Shown here in pieces: positions 27,182 to 37,499 of a stretch of DNA of 64,000 bases. A program made the translations under genes and the position numbers. Under the pieces are notes generated by a model. The model worked only from the letters and a program-made list of their open reading frames with translations, was not told where the DNA came from and did no database searches. The stretch lies in NCBI GenBank assembly GCA_964557125.1, contig CAZKYX010000003.1:1-64000 (forward strand), read 5' to 3'. How positions within the stretch are numbered: position 1 is the first letter of the stretch; each line of letters begins with the position of its first letter. The stretch is from CAZKYX01 sp964557125 (lineage in GTDB: Bacteria; Patescibacteriota; Microgenomatia; Levybacterales; GWA1-39-11).

Positions 27182-28870
27182 CTACTTCCTTGTTCTTCGG
27201 TATATTATACCAGCAACAATCACAATAATCCCTAGAATTGTAAGATAATTTCCCAACAGTTCCAAGGCTGTTTGCTTAAAATCAACTGAAAACGTACCAC
27301 TTCCTGATGGAAGAGGCAAAGTCATTCCTCTACTCGAGGCCGTTAGCTTTGCATCTTCTCCGTTGACCGTAGCCTTCCAGTTTGGGTAATAAGCTTTCTG
27401 TATGAGAACAATAACGGCTGTTTCGTTCTTAAAAGATCCAGCAAGCTTAATAGAGCTTCTTTTCTGGATAGTCGTAACGCCCTCCCCGCTCAGGCTTTGA
27501 ACAACGCCTGATGGCAAATCCTGCTGAAGTTGTGGCTTTATAAAACCCTTAGGCAAGTATTCATCTGAAATTTTTGATGTAGTCCAACGGATATTGGCTT
27601 GACCGGTATAAACAGCAGGGTCAGTGTTCACAAAAAAGGATGGTTGAAACAACTTTGCATTCATAAGCAAACTTCCTGTGACAATTCCAATCATTACTAC
27701 CATGCCGAGATTTTTTTTGTACTTCTCAAGTGCTAACACCAAAAAGCCGCTGAGAATAGCAATCGAAAAACCGGAAAAATTCAAGAATCTCCAAGGGTAC
27801 TGCAAATAACCCATAAAGGGAATACTGTCCCACAATAATAAAGAAGCTTTTGTTAAAAAGAAAATGGAAGCTGCCAGAAGAATAAGTGAAAGTAAAGGCA
27901 ACGAAACATCCTTATCCTTACCTTTTTTCCAGAGGAAAAGAACAAGTGCTACTATTGAAATGACGACGAGAAGAATGTTCAGCTTTCCGAGTTTAAAGCT
28001 CATTCCATCCACGCAATCTTTGGTTGACCCACCAAAGCCCCACTGACTATTCCACAACTGCTGAACACAAACAAAGTGCTCAGAATAATTGGCTCCTCCT
28101 CCAACTTGAGAAGAAACATTTGTGTATCCCATTTCTCCAAATGCAGGAAGTGTATAAAAAGAGGAAAGAAGTACTCCCAAAATAATTATTGCAGCAAAGC
28201 AAGCAGTAAATAATAATTTTTGTTTTGAGATAAATAGTGCTGGTACAAAAAAAACTGCCAAAAGCAGCAGCAACATAAACAACGTTAAATTGTGCGAAAT
28301 TGCTACAAGAAAGAACGCAATTGATGAAAGTGCAATCCAATGAAATATGTTATGAAAGGAAATTTTTTCTTTGCCAGCAAGAATTTTGAAAATTCCCAAG
28401 AATACTAATGGTAGAAAAGCATAAGCAAAAAATTCCCCAACAGCACCCCTTACATATATATTTACGGCATGATAAGGAAAATACATGTAGACAATTCCAG
28501 ACGCAACCCCAGCGGCTTTCCCATAAAAGGAACTCACGAGATAAAACATAGTAAATGCAGACAGCAATATTCCAAATACAAACATTGCTTTTGTGCTTAA
28601 CAAGCTGTCAAATCCAATAAGGTTTATAAGTCCACCAGCATAGTAAGGAAGCGGAGCGTAAAAATTAAAGATAGGATATCCAAACCCATATCCCAAGTTT
28701 TCGACTATCCTAACCGGAAATTGCCCATCGGCAAGTGCATCTTTCATCTCGCTTACCCTAACCACTTGCGTATCATCATGCATTGGGAAAAAACCCTTGT
28801 GAAAGAACGGGGCAAGCGCAATAAAAGACAAAACGAGTAAAATAATTGGATATAAAAATGTTTTTTTCAT
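27182..28870 (-). CDS. PTPS-related polytopic membrane protein
   Basis: Membrane protein of 562 aa. First external loop: FFPMHDDTQVVRVSEMKDAL, GQFPVRIVENLGYGFGYPIFNFYAPLPYY. Here HDD replaces the HDG of the other paralogues. C-terminal external domain: KAYYPNWKATVNG, then RGMTLPLPSGSGTFSVDF and a final helix with an Arg/Lys tail. The ATG at 28870 overlaps the upstream stop by 4 bp, deciding the start over the longer frame to 28912. Likely a GT-C type enzyme; no activity can be assigned. Confidence 0.75.
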   Translation of the reverse strand: MKKTFLYPIILLVLSFIALAPFFHKGFFPMHDDTQVVRVSEMKDALADGQFPVRIVENLGYGFGYPIFNFYAPLPYYAGGLINLIGFDSLLSTKAMFVFGILLSAFTMFYLVSSFYGKAAGVASGIVYMYFPYHAVNIYVRGAVGEFFAYAFLPLVFLGIFKILAGKEKISFHNIFHWIALSSIAFFLVAISHNLTLFMLLLLLAVFFVPALFISKQKLLFTACFAAIIILGVLLSSFYTLPAFGEMGYTNVSSQVGGGANYSEHFVCVQQLWNSQWGFGGSTKDCVDGMSFKLGKLNILLVVISIVALVLFLWKKGKDKDVSLPLLSLILLAASIFFLTKASLLLWDSIPFMGYLQYPWRFLNFSGFSIAILSGFLVLALEKYKKNLGMVVMIGIVTGSLLMNAKLFQPSFFVNTDPAVYTGQANIRWTTSKISDEYLPKGFIKPQLQQDLPSGVVQSLSGEGVTTIQKRSSIKLAGSFKNETAVIVLIQKAYYPNWKATVNGEDAKLTASSRGMTLPLPSGSGTFSVDFKQTALELLGNYLTILGIIVIVAGIIYRRTRK

Positions 28871-30420
28871 TTGAATTTTAGTACAGGCCTCAGAAAATAA
28901 AATAGTAACCACGTAAACGATAAGACAGTTACGCTATTGCTAATTGTTCGTAGTGCCGTCTCGCGAAAAACAAACAACACCCGCTCCTCACTTCTCTTAA
29001 CAGGTATCTCCATAACCCCTCGCGGATTATCGTAAGAAATTTTTACTTGATCATTATTTACATATGCCTTCCACCCCGGATAATAAATTGTATTCACCCT
29101 AACAATACTTGATGTGTTTCCGGTTAAATTAAAACTAATTCTATTCGATTTCTCAACTAATTTTTCAATCTGTGCGCTTCCATTTAGCATCTCGACTTTG
29201 CTTGCATACTGTCCACTCGGAATCGATTTCACCCAAATGGGCATATATTCATTTTTGACTGTCGTCGTTGCTGGATTTGTTGAATAATATTCATCAGGAT
29301 AAGAATTAAATTCCTTGGGTTGTAGAAAATTGATAGATGAATATACAAGAACGATACATGTTACGCCAAAAAGTACAATTTTTAATTTTCCTCTCACTAA
29401 ATACAATATGTAACCAGCAAGAAAAGCATTACTCACAAGAAGCAGAGACAACACTCTAAAAGGAAATTGAAAAAGGGTACTGATTGGAGTCTTCCACAAA
29501 ACCTCACTATACGAAATGCTCAAAAAAATGCTTAGCAACGATACAAAACCAAACAACACAAACAATCCTAAGTACGGACTAAGTCTTACTGATTTTCGAT
29601 AATAGATGATGTAAAGAAAAACTGAGACAAAGAGAACAAAAATAGATATCACCCCAACAAGCTCTAGGTTTGCAAAGTACTCTAATGGATTTGAAATTTT
29701 AGTGCTCGTAAAGTTAGTGTATCCTAACTCAAAGACTGCTGGGATGATAAAGAACGAAGAAAGCAAGACTCCTGTGCCAATTCCGTACAATGATAATGCT
29801 CTGTTTCTCTTTCTAAAAATTGAATACATAAATAATAGAAGAAGAAAAATTACTGCGAGTGAATTGTGAGAAATAATGAGAAAAAATACCGATAAAGATA
29901 TCAAAATATAATTTCTTTTTTCGCTACCAAAAAGCGCAAGTGGCAAGAATACAAATGCCAATACCTCGCCAACAGAACCACGCGTATATACATCGTACAA
30001 ATGGTAAGGTGTATAGACAAATACCAACGCGCCTAGAAATGCAGAAAGATTATCAAATAGAGTCTTAAGCCAAAGAAAGGTAAATATTCCAGACAAAATT
30101 ATTGAAAGAATAAGTAAAACCTTGATACTATCCACAAATCCAAGCCCAACAAGATGCAATAACGTTGCCAAATACATAAAACCAGGGTATAAAAAGTTGG
30201 CAACGGGATAGCCGTATCCAAAATTCAAGCCCTCCAAAAATCTTACGGGTATTTGTCCATCAGCAAGACTCGCAAAAAAAGCAGAAAATCTTATAATCAT
30301 CCAAGAAGCATCATCGGTATTAAAAAAACCTAGCCTAAGCAAAGAAAAAACCGCGGGAATTGAAAAAATTCCAGTTAGAAGTGCTGTTACAATCGTATTA
30401 CTTCGTTTTAACCAAAACAT
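28867..30420 (-). CDS. PTPS-related polytopic membrane protein
   Basis: Membrane protein of 517 aa. First loop: FFNTDDASWMIIRFSAFFASLADGQIPVRFLEGLNFGYGYPVANFLYP. The usual THDG is TDD here and the following His is missing, so the first-loop site is altered relative to the 34310 paralogue. The external C-terminal domain carries TIYYPGWKAYVNN and PRGVMEIPVKRSEERVLFVF. It overlaps the upstream gene by 23 bp and the downstream one by 4 bp. Probable glycosyltransferase, possibly with different substrate or weakened activity. Confidence 0.72.
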   Translation of the reverse strand: MFWLKRSNTIVTALLTGIFSIPAVFSLLRLGFFNTDDASWMIIRFSAFFASLADGQIPVRFLEGLNFGYGYPVANFLYPGFMYLATLLHLVGLGFVDSIKVLLILSIILSGIFTFLWLKTLFDNLSAFLGALVFVYTPYHLYDVYTRGSVGEVLAFVFLPLALFGSEKRNYILISLSVFFLIISHNSLAVIFLLLLFMYSIFRKRNRALSLYGIGTGVLLSSFFIIPAVFELGYTNFTSTKISNPLEYFANLELVGVISIFVLFVSVFLYIIYYRKSVRLSPYLGLFVLFGFVSLLSIFLSISYSEVLWKTPISTLFQFPFRVLSLLLVSNAFLAGYILYLVRGKLKIVLFGVTCIVLVYSSINFLQPKEFNSYPDEYYSTNPATTTVKNEYMPIWVKSIPSGQYASKVEMLNGSAQIEKLVEKSNRISFNLTGNTSSIVRVNTIYYPGWKAYVNNDQVKISYDNPRGVMEIPVKRSEERVLFVFRETALRTISNSVTVLSFTWLLFYFLRPVLKFK

Positions 30421-32083
30421 AAGACTCGTCAGTAACTGGAAACATCATAAGCTCCTCCTTTACGGAAAGCACGACTGGACGTTGTGGAAATTGCAGTTTT
30501 TGAAAATCTGTTGCTTCCGCTGGCCTGTTAGCTGCTGACGTAACAATAAAAACATTGGGCAACAATAAATCTTTCGTCCAATCTATCTTTCGAAATTCTA
30601 ACTTGCCAAAGGATGACACCTTTGAGAATCCCTCATTGTCATCTGCCTCTCTTTTTACAGTATCCATAAATTCTTGTGGAGAAAACTTTGAATAATAAAG
30701 ATACGATGAATAAATATAACCCGACTCATCATCAACTATTACTTTATTGACCTGTGAAATCTGACTATTGATAAGCTGTGTTAGCTCCTTGTCAGTACTC
30801 CTCCACTCTTTTGCATACGTAATTGGAAAACGATAGTAGTATGCAGAAAAATAATAAAAGACACTAAAGAGTGCTCCGATAAAAAGTGCGATATAGGGCA
30901 TCCTTCCAATAATAGATTTCTTCTCTTTGAACGAATGAAAAATACTAAGAATTCCGTAAGAAGAAAAAATTACGAGCACGGGAAGAATAAAGAAGCTTCG
31001 AGTGGCATGTGGTGCTTCTCGAGTAAGTGATACTGTAAGTATTACAATGCTACCCCATACAAATAGACTCTTCACCCATTCCTTCTTTTGCTTACATGCA
31101 ACTATAATTCCAGTTAGTATGGTTATGATTTCAAAAAGATAGAGCTGGCCCATCACTCCGATTCCATGATTCCCATGCATCGAACCCTTGAGAAAAAGGA
31201 AGTCTGCTGAAAAATATGATGCAATATGACGCGCATATTCAAAAAGTGTAAGAATATATTTATTAAGAAATATCTTGGTAATTACCTCTGGCATCATCAC
31301 AAAATAACTTCGGTGCTCCAGTATTCCAGCTTGAATCACACCGCTACTCGTAATGAGTGTCCCGCGAGCAGAAGCTGCTCCTTCTGAAGAGAATATTGTC
31401 AGAAAAAAGGGAACAAGTAGAACAAAACCAATAGCTATAGCGGAAATTTTTTCAATTTTTGAGACAGTTTTAAGTTTTGACCAGTTAAGAAAACAAAAGG
31501 CACCAAACAGTAAGGGCGCAAGCAACCGGGTCAGATTGTAGGTATAGAGAGCTATTACAAAACAGATAACTGAAGACAATAAAAAGAGTTTTTTTTGCTT
31601 GTCCAAATACAAGAAAAACATACTTCCCGCGAGAAAGAAAAACAATCCAATACTAACTTCAAACGTCGCGCGCGAATAATGAAGATGCCACGGATTTATC
31701 GCTAACATAAATGCTGACATGAGAGCCAAATCAGACTTTCCGGTAAGTTTTCTGGTAAAGAAAAACAGGAGAATCACCGTTGCAACCCCAAATACAGCGG
31801 AGGGTATTCTTGGCGCGGCATCTGTAAGTCCTAGGAGCTTTATTGGAACAACGGTAGCATAAACATACACCGGTAATTTGTAGTCCCCAAAAGACTTAAA
31901 ATATAATGGGAATTTTCTGCCATATTCATCTTTTCCTGTTGTGAGAATTGAATATGCGTTGTATCCAATGGCAGTTTCGTCTTGATACAACCCATTCGGA
32001 ATGCTCCCTAATTGGTAAAATCTCAAAAAGAGCGCAACAATAACAATGCCAAACAATAAGATACGTTCAATATTACGTTTCAT
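30398..32083 (-). CDS. GT39/ArnT-like polytopic glycosyltransferase
   Basis: Polytopic GT-C enzyme of 561 aa, fourth member of the 2920/7352/9034 group: FLRFYQLGSIPNGLYQDETAIGYNAYSIL, TGKDEYGRKFPLYF and GDYKLPVYVYA. The catalytic pair is D-E in YQDETAIGY. The external tail has YSSYLYYSKFSPQEF. ATG 32083 (MKRNIERIL) is preferred over the longer frame to 32116 because the extra residues are unlike the family; it overlaps the upstream YfhO gene by 11 bp. It is separated from the other three group members by about 20 kb, so the duplications are not all tandem. Confidence 0.8.
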   Translation of the reverse strand: MKRNIERILLFGIVIVALFLRFYQLGSIPNGLYQDETAIGYNAYSILTTGKDEYGRKFPLYFKSFGDYKLPVYVYATVVPIKLLGLTDAAPRIPSAVFGVATVILLFFFTRKLTGKSDLALMSAFMLAINPWHLHYSRATFEVSIGLFFFLAGSMFFLYLDKQKKLFLLSSVICFVIALYTYNLTRLLAPLLFGAFCFLNWSKLKTVSKIEKISAIAIGFVLLVPFFLTIFSSEGAASARGTLITSSGVIQAGILEHRSYFVMMPEVITKIFLNKYILTLFEYARHIASYFSADFLFLKGSMHGNHGIGVMGQLYLFEIITILTGIIVACKQKKEWVKSLFVWGSIVILTVSLTREAPHATRSFFILPVLVIFSSYGILSIFHSFKEKKSIIGRMPYIALFIGALFSVFYYFSAYYYRFPITYAKEWRSTDKELTQLINSQISQVNKVIVDDESGYIYSSYLYYSKFSPQEFMDTVKREADDNEGFSKVSSFGKLEFRKIDWTKDLLLPNVFIVTSAANRPAEATDFQKLQFPQRPVVLSVKEELMMFPVTDESYVLVKTK

Positions 32084-34313
32084 GCTTATTTTTCTTAGTA
32101 AAAAATATGAACCCAAAAGTAATTACTATACTTATTATAGTTATAGTCAAACCAATTGAAAAGGATACTGGCTTGTACACAAAGACCACCTTTTTATCGC
32201 CTTCTAGAACCGATACCCCTCTAAAAACGTTGCCAGCTCTATTCAAGAACCTCTGCTCCTCATCAACATAGACTCTCCACCCGTTAAAATATGTGTCTGA
32301 AAATACGAGTTCTCCTTTCAATCCTGCAGGAACTACAATTACAACACGGTTTGGAGAGTACTCTTCAATCTTAACTGGTACAACTTTATTTTCAGGGCTC
32401 AGAATGTATGCACGAGGCAAGGAGTTTTTGTTCTCGAATATTTCCCATCCATCTTTTTTATACACTAGGTCAAATACTTCAGGTGGAAATGTGTGCTCTG
32501 TTGCCCCATTTTCAACCCGATTCAGGATATATTTCACTCCCAACTCGTTAAATGCTCGCAAAAGTTCACCTTCATTAGCCAGACTGATATTGTCTTCGAA
32601 TGGAAGAACTGCATCAGAACGCAGCGCAAAATCATTTTTCCCTCGTGCTCCACTTTTGGCTTGAGAAATGTAATCAGAATACGCTCTTGGATACAAAGGA
32701 TCGTATCCATCTGCAGATAACAATTTTAACTCAGTGGCAAAGTTAGACTCAATTGTAGCGCCTTTAAATCCGGCAATTCTATTGTGTTGAGCAAACTTCT
32801 TGAGTTCTAAAACAATCTCTGTTTTTGGATACAGAAAGCTTGCAGGAACAAACGGATTAAATTTAATAAAAAAGTAAAACAAATCGGCACACAAGAAAAT
32901 AATAAATACATACGACCCAACTTGTTTTTTTAATTTGTAAAAAGCTGTAACAAGAAATGCTGCTACTATAAATAATCCAAAGGACAAAATGTACTGCTTC
33001 TGAATATATTCAACATGTAATAGTTTGCTTGTCACAAAGGTTGTAAGAAAAATGACACCAACAATACCCAATACATAAGAGATTTGCTTTGTAGATTTCT
33101 TCGTCCACTCCTCTATTCCTATTCCTGCTGCAACTGCAAAACAAAAGCTTAATAAAAATACGTAGTTCCCCGGAGAGCTCGTTGCTATCACTGGAAGTTT
33201 TAAGGAGTAGAAAAATAGAGCAAAAGGAGTTTTTGTAATGAATAGTAGTATAAGAACGCTACTTATTCCGAAAAATTTTAATGTAGGATTTTTTCTGACA
33301 AACAGAAATGCAAAGAGCGCAAACAGAATGGGAATCATTCCTATGTAAAGTGCGTTTCCGGGATAAGAGTCTTTCAACAAATAATTTCTCGTTGCGGGAT
33401 TGCCAAAAAAATCAGGAATAAAAAGCAAAATGTATTGCGCTGGCGCAATAAGAAAATTCTCCATAATGTTACGGATATCATGTGAGACGCGTGCTGAATT
33501 TTGCAGTAACTCAATGGTTGGCAGTAATTGGACAGAAGCTATCCCTATTCCTAGAATAAAGAAAGGAACCGTCTTTAATACACTACTCATTCTTTCTCGG
33601 TTATTGGTAATACCGAGATAGAATGTATAAAAGCATGAGATAAGAAGAATAGCAAAGGCAATCTGTAAATGACCTGCAAAAAGAAGACAAGCAACACTCA
33701 GTGAAAGAAGAGCGCCAGAATATTTATTGTTGTGATGCAATCCGTAAACACAATAAAAAATGAAGGGCAACCATATCATTGAGTGCCCATAATTTCCGTA
33801 CTCCAAAAATACACTCATAAATAGGCTAAAACCGTAGGCAACTGAAGCAAAAAGTGAAGAAAAACTCCTAAGCCCAATTCTTCTTAAGTATAAATAGGTA
33901 AAAAAACTTGCTAGGAAGGGCTGAAGAATAATATATAAACACCATGAAACTACAGGCTTAAATGCAAAAAACAAAAGATTCAGAGGATAAAATACAGCAG
34001 ACTGGTTGTTTGCAAGAAGTGGGCTTCCCGCAAAATTATAGGGGTTCCACAATGGAATTTGGCCAGACTTCCACATATCTATTGCAAGCATCTTCCACGG
34101 GTACAGTTGCCTTATCACATCAAAGTATTGTGCTTTATTAGGGTAAGATCCGGGATTGTAATCAAGATATGAGTAGTATTTAAAAGGGGAGTACTCTGAA
34201 ATCAGTAAGTCGCCTGGGAAGGGAATATGCCCATAGAGAAAAACTTTGTAAAAGAAAAAGGCGGTTATAAAAAAAAGAGCTAGTAAAACAAAAATGAGTT
34301 CCTTTTTTTTCAT
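32073..34313 (-). CDS. YfhO family membrane glycosyltransferase
   Basis: YfhO-type membrane protein of 746 aa. First loop: HIPFPGDLLISEYSPFKYY and LYPWKMLAIDMWKSGQIPLWNPYNFAGSPLLANNQSAVFYPLN. The external C-terminal domain has DTYFNGWRVYVDEEQ and FRGVSVLEGDKKVVFVYKPVSF before a final helix and a KKNKHET tail. Overlaps the upstream PTPS-related gene by 4 bp. The long external insert around residues 480-640 (LSADGYDPLYPRAY) recurs in the YfhO genes at 13570 and 18021 as GYDPLY, a conserved element specific to these three. Confidence 0.85.
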   Translation of the reverse strand: MKKKELIFVLLALFFITAFFFYKVFLYGHIPFPGDLLISEYSPFKYYSYLDYNPGSYPNKAQYFDVIRQLYPWKMLAIDMWKSGQIPLWNPYNFAGSPLLANNQSAVFYPLNLLFFAFKPVVSWCLYIILQPFLASFFTYLYLRRIGLRSFSSLFASVAYGFSLFMSVFLEYGNYGHSMIWLPFIFYCVYGLHHNNKYSGALLSLSVACLLFAGHLQIAFAILLISCFYTFYLGITNNRERMSSVLKTVPFFILGIGIASVQLLPTIELLQNSARVSHDIRNIMENFLIAPAQYILLFIPDFFGNPATRNYLLKDSYPGNALYIGMIPILFALFAFLFVRKNPTLKFFGISSVLILLFITKTPFALFFYSLKLPVIATSSPGNYVFLLSFCFAVAAGIGIEEWTKKSTKQISYVLGIVGVIFLTTFVTSKLLHVEYIQKQYILSFGLFIVAAFLVTAFYKLKKQVGSYVFIIFLCADLFYFFIKFNPFVPASFLYPKTEIVLELKKFAQHNRIAGFKGATIESNFATELKLLSADGYDPLYPRAYSDYISQAKSGARGKNDFALRSDAVLPFEDNISLANEGELLRAFNELGVKYILNRVENGATEHTFPPEVFDLVYKKDGWEIFENKNSLPRAYILSPENKVVPVKIEEYSPNRVVIVVPAGLKGELVFSDTYFNGWRVYVDEEQRFLNRAGNVFRGVSVLEGDKKVVFVYKPVSFSIGLTITIISIVITFGFIFFTKKNKHET

Positions 34314-35968
34314 TTGAAAATTTTTCTCACTAAAATGCTGATGGGGAAAATAAGTAGCAAGCTAAATATTGAAAGAACATCAGCCAAAACTCTTATCTTG
34401 CTTTCTCCAAATTTCAAGTTAACCATATGCTCACCCTTGGGCACATGAAAAGTAAGCTCGCCCCTGTTATTGGGGTCTTGAAATTCAATTGGAACCTCAC
34501 TACCATCCACAAACGCTCTCCATCCAGGGAAGTATTGTGTATGACTCACCAACTGTAAATCGTTGTCGCCTGTAACCTTCATTTCCTGTTGAGAGTTTGT
34601 ACGTACAAACTCTTGTACTATCCCTTTTCCACCAATGATGTCTACTCTATTTTTTGGGTATGCCTTAGCAGGACCTGCTGACCAGATAACATCGGTTTCT
34701 CCGTAATAAGTAGTGTTAAGTGGAAAACTCCAATAATATTTTTCATCAATCCTCTGGTATCCTTCACTCGCTTTCCAATAGAAAGCAACGCAAAGCACTG
34801 CCGCAAGACACACAAAAATGTATACCCTTTTATTTTGAAGTTTTATTGATACTTCAGGAATTGATACAGCAAGAAAGGAAGTGGCTACTGTTACGAGGGA
34901 TAAAAAGCGCCATGGAAATTGAAATTGTCTGAGAAAATCTGAAAAGGGAGCTTGCCATATGGGTTTAGAGACAGGAAGCATGAAAAAGAAAGCGAAAATA
35001 AAAACAGCGAGTGAATAATAGAGAATTCGCTTAACTGAACTTTCAATCTTTTTCTTTCTTATTAATATCCATGCTGTTGCAACGAGCGCTATTGATTGAA
35101 ATACACCAATATACGTTGTGATTCCCTCTGTTTGGAGTGATTTTGAATTAGCAAAATTAGGAGCGAAGAATTTCCACACTGGAACGAAGTGATCAAGATA
35201 AAGATTTTTCATGTAGAGATTGCCGTATGTGTATCTATGTTCAAAAAGTGCCGGTATCCAGTAGAAGGCTGCAATCCCAAGTCCTACCCCCATTGCAAAA
35301 AGGGACAGGGCAATATTTTTCAAACCTTTTTGTGTAAACAGCACAAAAAGACCGATTGCCCCAAAGAACAGAAGACTTACTGAATTATGCGAGATGATTA
35401 GCAAAGCAGTTGAAGTGGCTGTAAGGATAAAAAATTTTGAATTCTTTTTTTCAGAATATTTTGTAAGACTGAATAGTACTAGTGGAAAAAGTGCATAGGT
35501 ATATACCTCACCATAACTTCCTCTTACCAAAAGTTCTATCATACGGAATGGTGTAAATTGGTAAAGCGCCGTAACCAATAACGCCTTGTAGCTGTCTTTA
35601 AAATACTCCTTTGCAAAGGCAAACATGAATATTGCAGACAGCAGAAAACTCAGCATAAGAGATAATTTAAAAGCATTTACCAATCCAACACCAATAAGTA
35701 AAAATATCGAACCGATATAATAAGGAAGCTGGTAAATAAAATTAAACAGAGGCATACCATATCCGTAGTTAAGGTATCCTGCCCACCTGACAGGAAAGTG
35801 TCCGTCTGAAAGTGCTGTGTAAAACGCGGCTAGACGAGGGAGGTGCACGAGTCCATCATGCGTATGCAACAAGTTTGAGGTAATAAAAAATGGTATCGCC
35901 GGTAGAATTGAAAGTCCGAGTATGAATAGGTAAAAATATAATATCTCTCTTTTTTTGTTAACGCTCAT
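34310..35968 (-). CDS. PTPS-related polytopic membrane protein
   Basis: Membrane protein of 552 aa with the most complete local signature: LLHTHDGLVHLPRLAAFYTALSDGHFPVRWAGYLNYGYGMPLFNFIYQLPYY. The external C-terminus has TQYFPGWRAFVDG, QDPNNRGELTFHVPKGEHMVNLKF. The same PNNRG/PANRG segment occurs in the 21476 paralogue, making these two the closest pair. Overlaps: 11 bp with the upstream gene, 4 bp with the downstream gene. GT-C type activity is inferred from topology and company. Confidence 0.75.
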   Translation of the reverse strand: MSVNKKREILYFYLFILGLSILPAIPFFITSNLLHTHDGLVHLPRLAAFYTALSDGHFPVRWAGYLNYGYGMPLFNFIYQLPYYIGSIFLLIGVGLVNAFKLSLMLSFLLSAIFMFAFAKEYFKDSYKALLVTALYQFTPFRMIELLVRGSYGEVYTYALFPLVLFSLTKYSEKKNSKFFILTATSTALLIISHNSVSLLFFGAIGLFVLFTQKGLKNIALSLFAMGVGLGIAAFYWIPALFEHRYTYGNLYMKNLYLDHFVPVWKFFAPNFANSKSLQTEGITTYIGVFQSIALVATAWILIRKKKIESSVKRILYYSLAVFIFAFFFMLPVSKPIWQAPFSDFLRQFQFPWRFLSLVTVATSFLAVSIPEVSIKLQNKRVYIFVCLAAVLCVAFYWKASEGYQRIDEKYYWSFPLNTTYYGETDVIWSAGPAKAYPKNRVDIIGGKGIVQEFVRTNSQQEMKVTGDNDLQLVSHTQYFPGWRAFVDGSEVPIEFQDPNNRGELTFHVPKGEHMVNLKFGESKIRVLADVLSIFSLLLIFPISILVRKIFK

Positions 35969-37484
35969 TACTTTCTGGAATCACTTTATATATATTAAAG
36001 TGAATCTCTTTCCTTCCTTTTTTATATGTTGAAATTAATTCTAAAGGCAGCTCCTTTGGCGCAACCCCCGGTGCCTCACATACAGGGCATGGTTGATAGA
36101 AAACGACATATGTTGGCATTGTTTTGGCAGCTTCGACTAATTCTTTTGGCAATGAGTGTTCAAGTGGCCAGAACCCCATTGTTTTTATATTCGGATTTTT
36201 ATCGAGATATATTTCGTAAGCATATGGCATAAGACCAAATGTTCCCTGAGTCCCAACAAAGATTTTCCCTTTCTGACTTTCCTTTTCAAAAAAAGCCACT
36301 GATTCTTTAATACCTCCTCCTGCCGGCCACCCGTTTATATACTGTTCCTTGTCAATAACAGGAATAGGTGCATTTGATAGGTTGGCAAGTATTGAAATAT
36401 CAGCACGCACCATTAATATGGTAAAAAGCAAAACAACTCCAACTCTTATGTAAGTTCTCTTAAATCTTAACGTGATGTGATACAGAGAATACGCAGCAAG
36501 AAGCAGTAGTGGTATTGTCATGAAATACACAAATCTTGGATACAAAAGTCGGCCGAATAACGCAAGGCTTAGTAGTGGTCCAAAAAACCAAAGTGCGAGA
36601 AATACTTTTTCTCTCAATAATTTTTTATCAACAAAAAATGAAACAAGCGAGAGTAAAAATACCGGAACGGTCATATACGTTATGACCCAATCAAAAAGTC
36701 CCTTCAGGTTTCCAAAGACAAATCTGAATGGATGCTCAAACCACTCCGAAAGCGGATAGACAAATATTGCGTTCTTTTGACTAATGATATGAAAGAACGG
36801 TGAAAGTCTTAGAATTGAATAATATATATAGGTAAAAATAATGGTGAGCAACAACAGTAACGTCCAACGTACAAATCGATTTTTCAAATCTTTTTTAGAA
36901 AAATCAAAAAGCAAAATAAGAAGAGGAGACAAATAAATAGATAAAAATCCCGATGTTTTCGTAAGGACGGCACCCCCTAAAACCATTCCTGCGATAAGAG
37001 CTATATCAAGCCTTACTTTTCTTGTTAGAAGTACGAGCACATACAGTCCCCATACTGCAAACATTGCAACCGTTGCATCATATATCGCCAACCTATCATA
37101 GACAAGTGCAAAAGGATAAAGAACAAAAAGAAAAGCAGCTGTAAGTCCTACGGCGGCATTTCTAAATAACTCTCTTCCCAAGAAAAACATCCCGATAAAA
37201 GTTACAAAGCCGGCAAAAACAGAAACGGTCCTACTGGCCAGAAGGGGGTCTTTTATGAATTTTAATGCAATTATTGAAAACCAGATAAATGAAGGCTGCT
37301 TCCCATCGGTAAGCGAAATAAATCTCCAATTTGAATCTTGCTTGGCAATCTGAGCCCACCTTACGTATATTGCTTCATCTGTAAATATGGGAAGCGAAAG
37401 AATATTGTAAAATCGAAGAACAAAAAAGAGAACACCTAAGATTCCAAGTGCAACAAAAACCCAATACTTTTTGAAAAAACTCAT
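35958..37484 (-). CDS. GT39/ArnT-like polytopic glycosyltransferase
   Basis: Polytopic enzyme of 508 aa, the most canonical GT39 member here: LPIFTDEAIYVRWAQIAKQ (D-E pair), DGKQPSFIWF and, later, LYPRFVYFMTIPLLLL, matching the ArnT-like fold. The external tail includes YQPCPVCEAPG, a CxxC that might form a disulfide or bind metal and is absent from its paralogues. It has its own promoter: TGC-TATAAT lies 6 nt before the ATG, and the hexamer includes the stop codon of the upstream gene. Confidence 0.85.
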   Translation of the reverse strand: MSFFKKYWVFVALGILGVLFFVLRFYNILSLPIFTDEAIYVRWAQIAKQDSNWRFISLTDGKQPSFIWFSIIALKFIKDPLLASRTVSVFAGFVTFIGMFFLGRELFRNAAVGLTAAFLFVLYPFALVYDRLAIYDATVAMFAVWGLYVLVLLTRKVRLDIALIAGMVLGGAVLTKTSGFLSIYLSPLLILLFDFSKKDLKNRFVRWTLLLLLTIIFTYIYYSILRLSPFFHIISQKNAIFVYPLSEWFEHPFRFVFGNLKGLFDWVITYMTVPVFLLSLVSFFVDKKLLREKVFLALWFFGPLLSLALFGRLLYPRFVYFMTIPLLLLAAYSLYHITLRFKRTYIRVGVVLLFTILMVRADISILANLSNAPIPVIDKEQYINGWPAGGGIKESVAFFEKESQKGKIFVGTQGTFGLMPYAYEIYLDKNPNIKTMGFWPLEHSLPKELVEAAKTMPTYVVFYQPCPVCEAPGVAPKELPLELISTYKKGRKEIHFNIYKVIPESNER

Positions 37485-37499
37485 ATTAAAATTATAGCA
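37485..37499 (-). promoter_or_regulatory. Extended -10 promoter inside the glycan run
   Basis: Minus strand TGC-TATAAT at 37499-37491, then 6 nt, then ATG 37484. It is a perfect -10 hexamer with the extended TGn element and no clear -35. The hexamer overlaps the TAA stop (37494-37492) of the preceding gene. Predicts a leaderless transcript covering the downstream GT genes. Confidence 0.55.
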
